A stretch of DNA of 64,000 bases from an uncultured Bryobacterales bacterium (GCA_951813065.1 CATOTH010000005.1:558001-622000), one strand, 5' to 3'; counted from the first letter of the stretch, positions 1 through 8,815 are shown. Program-made: numbers and translations. Notes: a model not told the origin generated them from the sequence alone.

Positions 1-2247
1 GGGATAGTTGTAGTTCAGGAAGCAGTCATCCAGCAGGACCACCGCGCCCCGGATCCCGGCTCGTGCGGCCGGAACGCGCCGCCCAAACCACTCCCGGAAC
101 GTCTGGCGCGCGAACGGCGGCAACGAACGGCGGCGGTCGACATGCAGCAGCTGTTCGTTGAGCCACCTGACCGGCCCGAGAGCGCCGGCCCAGTTGACGA
201 CCGATGCGGCCTTGCTGCCCCAGCGGTAGAGTGTCTCGACCCGGCCAAAGGCCTTGGCGGCAAGCGGAACTCCGTGCCTGTCGTGGTAATGCGCCAGCCA
301 TTCGGACTTGATCTTGGCCATGTCGACGTTCGACGGGCACTCGGTCTTGCAGGCCTTGCAGGCCAGGCACAGGTCCAGCACGTCGTGCATGCGGTGCGAA
401 GTGAATTCGTCCGGCGGCAATGCGCCGGATAGCGCCGCCCGCAACGCGTTCGCCCGGCCTCGCGTGGAATGCTCCTCGTCAAGCGTCGCGTGGTACGAAG
501 GGCACATCGTTCCGGCCATCCGCTTGCGGCACACGCCGGCCCCGTTGCACATCTCGATCGAGCGGGCGAAGCCGCCCTCCGGCGCGAAATCGAGCTTGGT
601 CTGCACCGGCAGGGTGCGATAGCTCTCGCCCCAGCGCAGGTCCTCCGTGATCTCCGGCGCATTGACGACTTTGCCGGGGTTGAGGATGTTCTGCGGATCA
701 AGGGCCTTCTTCAACTCGAGGAACCCCTTGTAGATCTCCTCTCCGAACAGCCACTGGTTGTAGCGGCTGCGCGCGATGCCGTCGCCGTGTTCGCCCGACA
801 TCGAGCCGCCGTAGTTCATCACGATCCCGAAGACCTCGTCAGCGATGGCCGCCATCTTGCGAACTTCGGACGGTTCCTTGAGATTGATCATCGGCCTGAC
901 GTGCAGGCACCCGACGGAAGCGTGCCCGTAGTAGCCCCCGTGCGCATCATGCTTGTCGAGGATGTCGCGGAAGTCCTTGAGAAACCGCCCCATCGCCTCG
1001 ATGGGGACGGCGGGGTCCTCGACGAAAGCGATAGGCTTGTGATCTCCCTTTACGGACATCAGGATGCCCAGGGCCTCTTTCCGAACAGCCCAGATCTCCG
1101 CCTGCCTGGCGGGGTCCGTGACCGGCACGTAGCCGTACCCCGTCCGGGTGGACTCGAGCAGCCGGCCTAGCCGTTCAAGCTTCGAGGCAACCTCGGCCTG
1201 GCTCTCCCCGTAGTACTCGACGACCATCACCGCCTGGGCACTGGGCTCGACCCAGCCGAGCTTTTCCGCGAACGAGGGGTTCGCGCGCGCGCTGCCGAGA
1301 ATGAACTCGTCAATGAGCTCGGCGGCGGAGGGGCCGGTGGCCACGATCTGCTCCGCCGACTCGACAGCGTCGAACACCGACCGGAAGTGCACGACGAGAA
1401 TGCCCTTGGCTGGCGGCGAGCGAACGATGCGCAGCTTAGCTTCCGTGACGACCGCCAGCGTGCCTTCGCAGCCGACGATGACGCGGCTCAGGTTCAACGG
1501 ACCCGGTTCACTCGAGTAGCCCGCGCCGAAACGGTCGCCGTTCACCACCAATTCGTCGAGGTTGTAGCCGCTCACGCGGCGCAAGATCTTGGGAAACCTG
1601 TCGAGGATGGCCTCGCGATGAGCCGCTCCGATCCGCGGAAGTTCGCGGTACAGCGACCCAACGAAGCCACCACCGGCGCTCAGAGCCTCCAGTTCGCCAT
1701 CGCCGACCGGCCGCAGCCAAGCCTCGGAACCGTCCGCGAAGACACAGCGCAGTTCGAGAACATGGTCAATCGTTTTGCCGTAGACGATCGAATGGGACCC
1801 GGCCGAGTTGTTGCCGATCATGCCCCCGACAGTTCCACGGCTGGCCGACGATGTGTTCGGACCGAACTGGTAGCCGAGTGGCCGCAAGTGCCTGCCCAGT
1901 TGGTCCTGCACGACGCCAGGCTGGACGCGGACCCATTCCTCCTCGAGGTTGGTCTCGAGGATGCCGTTCATGTACTTCGCGAAATCGACATGCACCGCAT
2001 GGCCGACGGTTTGCCCCGACAGGCTCGTGGCTCCGCCTCTCGGAAGCACCGGCACCTGGTGCCGGGAGCAGACCTGCAACAGCGATCGGACATCGCCGTG
2101 GTGGCGCGGGATCACGGCTCCGATCGGCTCGATCTGCCACACCGAGGCATCGGTCGAATAGAGCACCCGCGAGTAACGGTCAAACCGGACTTCACCCTCG
2201 ATTTCCGTTGCGATCCGGCGGGCGAGGTCGGCGGGATAGGGGGACAT
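1..2247 (-). CDS. FAD-linked oxidase with 4Fe-4S C-terminal domain (partial, 3' end outside window)
   Basis: At least 749 codons run off the left edge without a stop. The ATG at 2247 opens a GlcD-like FAD-binding domain: a PRGGATSLSGQ segment near residue 65 and the flavin-binding stretch GGMIGNNSAGSHS near residue 145. After an FAD-oxidase C domain comes a ferredoxin-like part with CNGAGVCRK and MCPSY, then CLACKACKTECPSN (CxxCxxCxxxC, complement of about 345-380). This is the YdiJ-type layout (FAD oxidase fused to Fe-S/CCG domains), known for oxidation of D-2-hydroxyacids at the membrane. The substrate cannot be told from sequence. It begins 61 nt after the aminotransferase stop on the same strand, so co-transcription is plausible. 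No ORF finder that requires a stop would list it. Confidence 0.88.
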   Translation of the reverse strand, partial: MSPYPADLARRIATEIEGEVRFDRYSRVLYSTDASVWQIEPIGAVIPRHHGDVRSLLQVCSRHQVPVLPRGGATSLSGQTVGHAVHVDFAKYMNGILETNLEEEWVRVQPGVVQDQLGRHLRPLGYQFGPNTSSASRGTVGGMIGNNSAGSHSIVYGKTIDHVLELRCVFADGSEAWLRPVGDGELEALSAGGGFVGSLYRELPRIGAAHREAILDRFPKILRRVSGYNLDELVVNGDRFGAGYSSEPGPLNLSRVIVGCEGTLAVVTEAKLRIVRSPPAKGILVVHFRSVFDAVESAEQIVATGPSAAELIDEFILGSARANPSFAEKLGWVEPSAQAVMVVEYYGESQAEVASKLERLGRLLESTRTGYGYVPVTDPARQAEIWAVRKEALGILMSVKGDHKPIAFVEDPAVPIEAMGRFLKDFRDILDKHDAHGGYYGHASVGCLHVRPMINLKEPSEVRKMAAIADEVFGIVMNYGGSMSGEHGDGIARSRYNQWLFGEEIYKGFLELKKALDPQNILNPGKVVNAPEITEDLRWGESYRTLPVQTKLDFAPEGGFARSIEMCNGAGVCRKRMAGTMCPSYHATLDEEHSTRGRANALRAALSGALPPDEFTSHRMHDVLDLCLACKACKTECPSNVDMAKIKSEWLAHYHDRHGVPLAAKAFGRVETLYRWGSKAASVVNWAGALGPVRWLNEQLLHVDRRRSLPPFARQTFREWFGRRVPAARAGIRGAVVLLDDCFLNYNYP

Positions 2248-2308
2248 GAATCAACACCGAAACCGGTCGAACGCGGCCAAGGCGCCCAGATTCCCGCATG
2301 CCGTAGTC

Positions 2309-3526
2309 TCAGGGGAGCGATCGCCGGATTCGGCGGCTCAGGCGGGACAGTCCGATTTCTATATTTTCGTCTTTCACGTTGGAAAAAGAAAGTCGCAACG
2401 TGTTGGCGCCCCCGCCTTCGGCGAAGAACGGCGCTCCCGGAATGAACGCCACCTTGTCTTCCGCGAGGCTCGCGCGGAACACCTCGAGGGCGTCCACGCC
2501 CTCGGGCAGGCTAAGCCACTGGAACAGGCCGCCGCGCGCCGCGCGCCAGCGGGCGAACTCGCCGAAGTGCGATTCTAGCGACCGCTGCATCGCCTGGGCT
2601 TTCGCCGTGTAGAAGCTGCGCACCGATTCGCCCTGCTCCCGCATCCAGCCCCGTTCCAGGAACTCCAGGATGATTCGCTGGCTCACGGTGGAAGTGCACA
2701 GGTCGCCGGTCTCCTTGCAGTACTCGATCCGCTGCGTGACCTCCTCGGGTCCGTGGATCCAGGCCACGCGGAGCCCGGGGGCGAGAATCTTGGAGAACGT
2801 CGACATGTAGATCACGTGCCCGGTCTGGTCGAGGGCCTTGATCGGCCGCAACAGTCTCGGATCCATACCATCGAAATAGAGCTCGCCGTAAGCGTCGTCC
2901 TCGAAGATCAACAGCCCTTCGCGCGAGGCGAAATCGTACAGTTCCCGCCGGCGGTCCTGGGACCAAACCGAACCCGCAGGGTTTTGGAAGTTTGGAATCA
3001 CGTAAATCAACTTGCAAGGCCGCCCTTCCGTGCGACACGCGGCGACGCGCGAGGCAAGATGGTCCAGGTCCATGCCCTCCTGATCGCATTCGACCGCGCA
3101 CACGCGAGACCGGAAGTTCTCGAACGCGGCAGTCGCGCCGATATAACTCGGGGTCTCGACAAACACCGCATCCCCGGGATCCAGCAGCACGCGGGCGACG
3201 AAATCGAGGCCCTGCTGGGAACCGCTGACCAGCAACGATTCCTTCGAGGACACAGCGATCCCCTTGGTCACGCGGTCGCGTTCCCCAACGGCGTTGATCA
3301 GGCGAGGGTTGCCCTTGGTCACGGAATACTGAAACATCTGCCCGCCCTCGCGGGCGATCAGGTGCTCGAGGATCTGGCGGAACTTGGCATGCGGGAACAT
3401 CTGTGCGTTCGGCGAGCCGGCGGCGAACGAGATGATGTCGGGCTGGCCGACCAATCCCGTCAATTGGCGGATCAGAGATGAGCGCATGACGCGCGCGTCC
3501 CTCGAAAGCAGGGCCTCGAAATCCAT
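2309..3526 (-). CDS. PLP-dependent aminotransferase, class I/II
   Basis: This 405-residue fold-type I aminotransferase resembles LysN/2-aminoadipate transaminases and the catalytic half of MocR proteins, but has no HTH domain. Visible motifs are SGSQQGLDFVAR (cofactor phosphate region), PNFQNPAGSVWS (the Asn contacting PLP), FEDDAYGELYF (the Asp on the pyridine nitrogen) and STFSKILAPGLRVAW, whose Lys should form the Schiff base. Family knowledge says it moves an amino group between a 2-amino acid and a 2-oxoacid; the exact substrate is not evident. It lies upstream of the FAD-linked oxidase on the same strand, so the two may act on linked 2-oxo/2-hydroxy acids, which is inference. Confidence 0.9.
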   Translation of the reverse strand: MDFEALLSRDARVMRSSLIRQLTGLVGQPDIISFAAGSPNAQMFPHAKFRQILEHLIAREGGQMFQYSVTKGNPRLINAVGERDRVTKGIAVSSKESLLVSGSQQGLDFVARVLLDPGDAVFVETPSYIGATAAFENFRSRVCAVECDQEGMDLDHLASRVAACRTEGRPCKLIYVIPNFQNPAGSVWSQDRRRELYDFASREGLLIFEDDAYGELYFDGMDPRLLRPIKALDQTGHVIYMSTFSKILAPGLRVAWIHGPEEVTQRIEYCKETGDLCTSTVSQRIILEFLERGWMREQGESVRSFYTAKAQAMQRSLESHFGEFARWRAARGGLFQWLSLPEGVDALEVFRASLAEDKVAFIPGAPFFAEGGGANTLRLSFSNVKDENIEIGLSRLSRRIRRSLP

Positions 3527-3566
3527 GCCCGCAGGGTATCAGAGGGTTTCGCTCTGCGGCGGACGG

Positions 3567-4451
3567 TCAGCTCCGGGGATGGTGTGCGTCGTAGATGGCG
3601 CGCATCCGGGTTCGCAGGACATGGGTGTAGATCTGGGTCGTCGAGATGTCGGCATGGCCGAGCATGAGCTGCAAGCTTCGAAGATCCGCCCCGCGCTCGA
3701 GAAGGTGGGTCGCGAAGCTGTGGCGCAGCACGTGCGGTGTGATCGGCTTGCCGATTCCCGCCATCAGACCGTACCGTCCCAGGAGCTTCCAGAAACCCTG
3801 GCGCGTCATCGCCGAGCCACGCGCCGTAACAAAGAGGTATTTCGAATCCCTCCGCTTCAGGATCGAGCGCCGGAAGCCGGATGTGTAGGCCTCGATGGCA
3901 TCCAGCGCCGACCGTCCGACGGGCACCAAGCGTGTCTTCTGGCCCTTCCCGACCGTGCGAACCACGCCCATCTCGGCGTTCAACTCCGACAGCTGGACCG
4001 ACACAAGCTCCGAGACCCGCAAGCCCGTCGCGTAGAGCAGCTGCAGCATCGCGAGATCGCGGCTTCCGAGCGGCGTCTCTGGATCCGGCGCATCGAGCAA
4101 CTGGTCTACCTCGTGCAGCGTCAGGAACTTGGGCAGGGTCTTCGGCTGGCTCGGAGCGCGCAAGTCGGCAGTCGGGTCCTCCACGAGCCGGTCCTGGTTC
4201 TGAAGATAGCGATACAGGCCGCGCACGCTGCTGAGATACCGGGCCACCGAACGCGCACCCAAGCCGTCCCGAAACAGGGAATCGAGAAACGCCGCCAGGT
4301 CAGAGCCGCTGGCGCTCGCCAGATCCGTTTCGCGCTTCTTGAGGAACGCCGCCAGACGGGTCAAATCGCGACGGTACGCGGCGAGGGTGTTTCCGGAGAG
4401 CCCTTTCTCGGTGCTCGAGTATGCAAGGAACTCCCGCAACGAGGGATCCAT
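3567..4451 (-). CDS. xerD: site-specific tyrosine recombinase XerD-like
   Basis: A 294-residue protein if started at the ATG at 4451; the frame is open upstream to 4547 but that part does not look like XerD. The N-terminal SAM-like core-binding domain begins with a REFLAYSSTEKGLSGNT-type segment. The catalytic domain shows LYATGLRVSELV (first Arg), HVLRHSFATHLLERGADL (HxxR) and LGHADISTTQIYTH (last His and nucleophilic Tyr). Length and motifs match housekeeping XerC/XerD, which resolve chromosome dimers at dif. It sits among chromosomal genes with no element ends nearby, so a phage or island integrase is less likely. XerD rather than XerC is favoured by resemblance only. Confidence 0.88.
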   Translation of the reverse strand: MDPSLREFLAYSSTEKGLSGNTLAAYRRDLTRLAAFLKKRETDLASASGSDLAAFLDSLFRDGLGARSVARYLSSVRGLYRYLQNQDRLVEDPTADLRAPSQPKTLPKFLTLHEVDQLLDAPDPETPLGSRDLAMLQLLYATGLRVSELVSVQLSELNAEMGVVRTVGKGQKTRLVPVGRSALDAIEAYTSGFRRSILKRRDSKYLFVTARGSAMTRQGFWKLLGRYGLMAGIGKPITPHVLRHSFATHLLERGADLRSLQLMLGHADISTTQIYTHVLRTRMRAIYDAHHPRS

Positions 4452-4559
4452 GCGTTTCACAAGGCCATCATAATAAACGAGTTGCGAACACCCCACCCTT
4501 GACAGGTTCGAAGGGCGCATACTAGGATCGACGTATCCGCCAAACATTCCGGGGCTAGT

Positions 4560-5066
4560 TTGTCAAACTCGACCAGCAAGAAGGTTTGCGTGCGCCGGTT
4601 CGGCCACGAGCCGCTCGAAGGCTACGTCTCCCCGCAGCGGTTCCTGCAAACCGACGGCATCGAGGTCCTGGCGCGATCGGCCGAAGCCGTCTTCATTCCA
4701 TACGACCAGGTCCGGGCGGTCTACTTCGTGCGGCAGTTCGGGGAGAGCCCGGACCGCAACCAGCGCAAGGTGTTCGCATCCCGGCCGAAGCTGGGAGGCT
4801 TGTGGGTGCGAATGCGCTTCCTGGACGGGGAGGAACTGGAAGGCGTGATTCCAAACGACCTCCGCATCATGGGAGAGCACGGCGTCACGCTGACCCCGCC
4901 CGATTCGAAAGGGAACACTCAAAGGGTGTTTGTCCCGAGCCGGGCCCTCGACACGTTCGTCGTGATGGGGGTGATCGGAAAGCCCAGGCTGCGGACGCGC
5001 CAGCAACCCGTACTGGAACCCGCCGCCCAGCTCCCGCTCTTCTCGGAGCAGCCCGTCCAGGCCTGA
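4560..5066 (+). CDS. conserved hypothetical protein
   Basis: 168 residues from a TTG start. No catalytic motif is seen. The sequence is a compact beta-rich domain (RRFGHEPLEGYVSPQRFL, IPYDQVRAVYFVRQF, LGGLWVRMRFLDGEELEGVIPN, NTQRVFVPSRAL) followed by a basic, Pro-rich tail. It resembles a family of uncharacterised proteins that I associate with Acidobacteria. A TTGACA hexamer at 4499-4504 precedes it, but no convincing -10 follows at 17 nt. It is divergent from xerD. Confidence 0.7.
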   Translation: MSNSTSKKVCVRRFGHEPLEGYVSPQRFLQTDGIEVLARSAEAVFIPYDQVRAVYFVRQFGESPDRNQRKVFASRPKLGGLWVRMRFLDGEELEGVIPNDLRIMGEHGVTLTPPDSKGNTQRVFVPSRALDTFVVMGVIGKPRLRTRQQPVLEPAAQLPLFSEQPVQA

Positions 5067-5081
5067 GGGTTTCGGCACGGG

Positions 5082-5087
5082 TACAAT
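5082..5087 (+). promoter_or_regulatory. -10-like TACAAT for a leaderless start
   Basis: TACAAT ends 6 nt before the TTG start at 5094, so a transcript starting the usual distance downstream would begin at or next to the start codon. No Shine-Dalgarno sequence could fit in between. Confidence 0.5.
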
Positions 5088-5093
5088 CTTCGC

Positions 5094-5630
5094 TTGGCAT
5101 CGGACGCACCCACGTTGGACGTCGGCTGCGGGCTGAACAAGCGGTCCGGGGCGATCGGCGTCGACCGAAACCCTCGGACCGCGGCGGACGTTCTGGCGGA
5201 TATCGACCGGGGCGGACTGCCGTTCCGCGACAGCTCGGTGGCGACCGTCTTCCTGGTCCACGTCATCGAGCATCTCGGCGACGTGATCGAGACGGTCGAG
5301 GAAGCGCATCGCGTGCTTCGTCCGGGTGGCCGCCTAGTGATCGAAACACCGCATTACTCGGACGCCAGCTCCTTCACCGACCCCACGCACCGCTGGCACC
5401 TGAATTCGTTCTCTTTCCGTTACTTCACGGAGGCCGGCGGCTTCGATTACTATTCCCGCTGCCGCTTCCGGCAGGTGCGCCTGCAGGTCAAGCTGCTGCG
5501 GCTCTGGAAGCTGCTCGGCTTCGAGTTCGCGGTCAACCGCTCCCGCGCCTTCCGCCGGTTCTGGGAGTTCTACCTGTGCTTCCTCATCCGCGGGAAAGCG
5601 CTCGTCTTCGAGCTCGAAGCCGTCAAGTAG
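5094..5630 (+). CDS. class I SAM-dependent methyltransferase
   Basis: 178 residues. The N-terminus carries a short SAM-binding motif I (TLDVGCGLNKRSGAIGVD, residues about 7-24), then LPFRDSSVATVFLVHVIEHL (motif II/III region) and HRVLRPGGRLVIETPHY (motif IV/V), typical of Methyltransf_11 enzymes acting on small molecules or lipids. The protein is shorter than most relatives. The SAM loop begins almost at the N-terminus, as seen in envelope-polysaccharide-associated methyltransferases. The acceptor is unknown. It is transcribed with the next two genes; spacings are 21 and 12 nt. Confidence 0.8.
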   Translation: MASDAPTLDVGCGLNKRSGAIGVDRNPRTAADVLADIDRGGLPFRDSSVATVFLVHVIEHLGDVIETVEEAHRVLRPGGRLVIETPHYSDASSFTDPTHRWHLNSFSFRYFTEAGGFDYYSRCRFRQVRLQVKLLRLWKLLGFEFAVNRSRAFRRFWEFYLCFLIRGKALVFELEAVK

Positions 5631-5651
5631 CGCTATGGTATCCTCCGGTCA

Positions 5652-6170
5652 ATGGACTTGGTCGAGGTGTACCAAGCGCTCGGCCAAGAGCGCTCGAACC
5701 GCTTGATCCGGACTGTCTCGATTGGTGCGTTGAAGACCTTCGGTGTGTATGAGGCAGTCAAGGTCCGATCCAGGCTCCAGCGATTGAACCGGCAGAAGTT
5801 GCGCATGGCGGCGCCCAAGCTTTGGAAGCGGATCTCGGAGGGTGATGCGGGCTTGGCGCGAGAGATGGCACAGGCCGTGCTGGTCTCGAACATCCCTTTG
5901 ATCGTCGAGGTTCTCGAGCAGCTCGGGATCGAGCATGACGGGAACGGATTCTTCGACAAGGACGGCGACTATTCGGACCGGCTTGCCGAGGGGTGGCAGG
6001 GCGAGGTCTTCGCGAAGTGCCGGGAAAAGTACGACGAAGATGTCGTGCTGCTCTACATCAACCATCTTGGCTGGGAAAGCGGTACGGCGGAGGAGCCGTT
6101 CCTGGGCCAGGCCGGGGCGGACCAACCGTCGGCGCCTTCCGCGGCACCGGCAACCGACCGAAGGGACTAA
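5652..6170 (+). CDS. hypothetical protein
   Basis: 172 residues, not recognised. The first 90 residues are Lys/Arg-rich and helical (RLQRLNRQKLRMAAPKLWKRI); the middle has an acidic segment (FFDKDGDYSDRLAEGW); the end is an Ala/Pro/Ser-rich tail. No signal peptide or membrane helix is evident. It sits between a methyltransferase and a phosphofructokinase on the same strand with short gaps, so it is probably co-transcribed. The codon usage and the clean stop 12 nt before the next start support a real gene. Confidence 0.65.
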   Translation: MDLVEVYQALGQERSNRLIRTVSIGALKTFGVYEAVKVRSRLQRLNRQKLRMAAPKLWKRISEGDAGLAREMAQAVLVSNIPLIVEVLEQLGIEHDGNGFFDKDGDYSDRLAEGWQGEVFAKCREKYDEDVVLLYINHLGWESGTAEEPFLGQAGADQPSAPSAAPATDRRD

Positions 6171-6182
6171 GCTGGCGTTGCC

Positions 6183-7358
6183 ATGACTGCCAAACGAATC
6201 GGGATTCTGACAGGCGGCGGCGACGTGCCGGGCCTGAACTCCGTCATCAAGGCTGTTGTCCAGCGGAGCGAGCAAAGCGGTATCGAGGTTGTCGGCATTC
6301 GTCGCGGCTGGAAGGGGCTGACACACATCAATCCGGTCGGCGGTTCCGACCCGAAGTACATGCTGCCGCTCAACCGGCTCAACACGAGACGGGTGGACCG
6401 CAGCGGCGGAACGTTCCTACACTCGACCCGGACCAAGCCGTCGCGGATCAACACTTCCGAGATTCCCAGGTGGCTCAGACGCAAGGTCGGGTCGCTGCGG
6501 GAGCCCGAGCCGGGCTTTGTCGATCTCACGCCCATCGTGCTGGACAATCTGAAGAAGCTGGACATCGATCACCTGATCGCGATCGGCGGAGACGACACCC
6601 TCAGCTACGCCCGCCGGCTGCACGACGAGGGCTTCCCGGTCGTCTGCGTCCCGAAGACAATGGACAACGACGTGCCAAACACGGAGTATTGCATCGGCTT
6701 CTCGACCGCGATCTCGCGCGCCGTCGAGAATATCAGCCGCCAGCGGACAACCGTCGGATCCCACGAGCGGGTCGGCATCTTCCGGGTGTTCGGCCGTGAC
6801 GCCGGCTTCACGTCGCTCTTCACGGGCTACGTCACGGGGATTCGCTGCTGCATTCCCGAGTACGTGGTCGATCTCGAGCGCCTGCTGACCCTGATCAAGC
6901 AGGAGAAGCGCGACAACCCGAGCAACTACGCCATGATCGTGTTGTCGGAGGGTGCCAGGTGGGAAGGGTATGAGGTCCAGGAATACGGCGCGCCCGACGC
7001 CTACGGGCATCGCAAGAAGATGAGCGTGGGCGAGGCGTTGAGCCAGGAAGTGATCAACCGCCTTGGGGAGGAGACGGTCGTCAGTGACCTGACCTACGAC
7101 CTGCGCGGCGGGCCGCCGGACTTCACTGACCGGCTTGCCGCGATCACCTTTGCATCGATCGCTGTGGAATGCATTGCGGACGGAGGGTCCGGCCGCATGG
7201 TTGCCGTGCAGAACGGGTGTTACGTGGATACGGAAATCCCGGGGAGAGACAGGAAGACCCGCGTCGTGGACGTCGATTCGATGTATGACACGGACAACTA
7301 TCTGCCCATGTACGGCCACAAGGCCGGCGCGCCGATCTTTCTGAACCAGCTCGGATAG
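6183..7358 (+). CDS. 6-phosphofructokinase, PPi-dependent type
   Basis: 391 residues. It phosphorylates fructose 6-phosphate, using either ATP or pyrophosphate. The signature residues favour pyrophosphate: the nucleotide-binding loop reads IGGDDTLS, where ATP enzymes have GGDGS, and the catalytic loop reads PKTMDNDV, where ATP enzymes have Gly in place of the Lys. Other family motifs are GGGDVPGLNSVIKA at the N-terminus, RVFGRDAGFTS and VLSEGARW. The ATG is at 6183, only 12 nt after the previous stop. The enzyme would give a reversible glycolytic step. The cofactor is a prediction from the two signature positions. Confidence 0.9.
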   Translation: MTAKRIGILTGGGDVPGLNSVIKAVVQRSEQSGIEVVGIRRGWKGLTHINPVGGSDPKYMLPLNRLNTRRVDRSGGTFLHSTRTKPSRINTSEIPRWLRRKVGSLREPEPGFVDLTPIVLDNLKKLDIDHLIAIGGDDTLSYARRLHDEGFPVVCVPKTMDNDVPNTEYCIGFSTAISRAVENISRQRTTVGSHERVGIFRVFGRDAGFTSLFTGYVTGIRCCIPEYVVDLERLLTLIKQEKRDNPSNYAMIVLSEGARWEGYEVQEYGAPDAYGHRKKMSVGEALSQEVINRLGEETVVSDLTYDLRGGPPDFTDRLAAITFASIAVECIADGGSGRMVAVQNGCYVDTEIPGRDRKTRVVDVDSMYDTDNYLPMYGHKAGAPIFLNQLG

Positions 7359-7444
7359 CGGCGCAGCCGCACCTCAGCGCTCGTACGCCTCCATGGCTCG
7401 AGCGCCGACCGGGATCGTGACGATCGCGTGCCCAGGCGCTGGAT

Positions 7445-7801
7445 TCAGGCCCACTTCAAGGCGCGTTGGCGGAAGAGCCAGACGTAGCCGACGATCAGGA
7501 TCGCCAGGAACACCAGCATCTCGATCAGCCCGAACAGTTTCAGGGCGTCATACTGGATCGCCCAAGGCAGCAGGAAGATCGTCTCGACGTCGAAGATCAC
7601 GAACAGGATGGCTACCAGGTAAAAGCGGATGGAATACCGACCGCGGGTGTCGTCTTCTGGCTCGATGCCGCATTCGTACGGTTCCAGCTTCGTCTTGGCC
7701 GGGGCGCTGGGCCGCACCAGCTTGGCGACCAGCAGAGAGATCACGGGAAACGCCGCGGCAGCCACGACGAAGATCAGGATTGGGATATACCCGCGCGGCA
7801 T
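7445..7801 (-). CDS. nuoA: NADH-quinone oxidoreductase subunit A
   Basis: 118 residues with three hydrophobic helices, at the N-terminus and around residues 60-80 and 90-110. The loop KLEPYECGIEPEDDTRGRYSIRFYLVAILFVIFDVE is split here by normal NuoA landmarks: the YECG Cys loop and IFDVE. This is the membrane-arm subunit of complex I. No other nuo gene is adjacent: the downstream neighbour is a convergent phosphofructokinase and the upstream one is an unrelated secreted protein. A TATAAT lies 8 nt before the ATG. Confidence 0.93.
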   Translation of the reverse strand: MPRGYIPILIFVVAAAAFPVISLLVAKLVRPSAPAKTKLEPYECGIEPEDDTRGRYSIRFYLVAILFVIFDVETIFLLPWAIQYDALKLFGLIEMLVFLAILIVGYVWLFRQRALKWA

Positions 7802-7809
7802 GAAGCCCG

Positions 7810-7815
7810 ATTATA
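7810..7815 (-). promoter_or_regulatory. -10-like TATAAT before nuoA
   Basis: On the minus strand TATAAT lies 8 nt upstream of the nuoA ATG. No SD is possible in the gap, so the mRNA is likely leaderless or nearly so. Confidence 0.5.
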
Positions 7816-7856
7816 CAACGCGGACAGCGGGCTCCGGGGACGCGAGCGGTGAGCCG

Positions 7857-8666
7857 CTAGTACTCGTCCCCTGACCACTCCGCCTCGTCGATTCGATCAC
7901 TCGGCGGGCCGATGTGAACGTGCGGCCCGGTCGATTGCCCCGGTATCGCTGTGCGGAAGGCGATATAGGGGATACCGAAGCCTTCCAGCAGGTACGTGAG
8001 GAACTGGCCCTCGTCGGAATCCGGATGGACGGCAACATCGATTCTGCCGGTGTGGTCCAGTCCCATGGAGCGATGCATCGGTGTGCTCCCCAAGGCGCTG
8101 ACCGGCGGTTCGCTCCCGAATGCAGCCTGGTACATCTCACCGATATCGTTGAGCAGTTCCTGCTCGAAATCGTCGAATCCGTAGAACCGGTACGGAGCGT
8201 CGTAGTCCGCCTCGAGCTCCTCCCGGTAGGTCTGGGACGCCGTCATCCGAATCATCTGTCGAATCAGGTCGGCCCGGGTGCTCGCCAGTTCAGACTGCCG
8301 CTGGGCCACGCTGAGACCGTCCTTGGCCACCTGCAGGCGCTTGGCCGGAACCGCTCCCGCCTTGAACTGGACCATGACACGGTCGAGGCGTTCCTGGGCG
8401 ATCTTCTCCAACCCCGCCGCCGCGTCGAGCATGATCTTGAGTTCGCTCGGCTCGAGATCCTCGCTCATCAGAGTCCGCCGCAGGGTCTCTCGGTAGCGGC
8501 GCTCCAGGCTCTCGTTCTCGGCTTCAACCAGGGCCGTGCGCGGCAAGGCGCCGGCCCGCACCAAGTCGCGCACCCGCTGTAGCTCCGGGTCTGCCTGGGC
8601 AACCAGCGCGGGAGCGGCCGCCAACGCTAGCAGCAGCAATACGGCCGTCCTGGTTGGAGCCAGCAT
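7857..8666 (-). CDS. secreted protein with peptidase M15-like C-terminus
   Basis: 269 residues from the ATG at 8666; upstream in-frame codons are open but not protein-like. A signal peptide (TRTAVLLLLALAAAPALVAQA) is followed by long amphipathic helices, including RLDRVMVQFKAGAVPAKRLQ, which resembles TolC-type coils. The C-terminal 90 residues carry MHRSMGLDHTGRIDVAVH and GPHVHIG. The H...D...HxH spacing resembles the zinc site of M15 D,D-peptidases such as VanX. A cell-wall role in the periplasm is inference. No exact family is recognised. The start is preceded at 8 nt by TAGAAT. Confidence 0.72.
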   Translation of the reverse strand: MLAPTRTAVLLLLALAAAPALVAQADPELQRVRDLVRAGALPRTALVEAENESLERRYRETLRRTLMSEDLEPSELKIMLDAAAGLEKIAQERLDRVMVQFKAGAVPAKRLQVAKDGLSVAQRQSELASTRADLIRQMIRMTASQTYREELEADYDAPYRFYGFDDFEQELLNDIGEMYQAAFGSEPPVSALGSTPMHRSMGLDHTGRIDVAVHPDSDEGQFLTYLLEGFGIPYIAFRTAIPGQSTGPHVHIGPPSDRIDEAEWSGDEY

Positions 8667-8674
8667 ACGGGTCC

Positions 8675-8680
8675 ATTCTA
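8675..8680 (-). promoter_or_regulatory. -10-like TAGAAT before the M15-like gene
   Basis: TAGAAT on the minus strand ends 8 nt before the ATG at 8666, the same geometry as at nuoA. This supports choosing the ATG at 8666 rather than the upstream open codons. Confidence 0.45.
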
Positions 8681-8815
8681 CCCGCCAATCCCGGGAGCAT
8701 CCAGTGCGGAGGAATCGGCGGGAGCGCAAATTTCGCCGCCCCGGCCGCGACCCACGCCGTGCGATACGAATAGAATGGTATTGGACAGCGCGGCCCACAC
8801 GGTCGCCAAGCCCGT

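Noticed and set aside
469-2445. Long plus-strand frames at the left edge (233 and 352 codons)
   Set aside because: They are antisense to the FAD/Fe-S oxidase, which runs off the window and so has no stop here; the plus-strand translations contain no recognisable domain.
4499-4525. Promoter TTGACA before the 4560 gene
   Set aside because: The -35 is perfect but the best -10 candidate (TACTAG) is only 15 nt away and others are poor; not strong enough to annotate.
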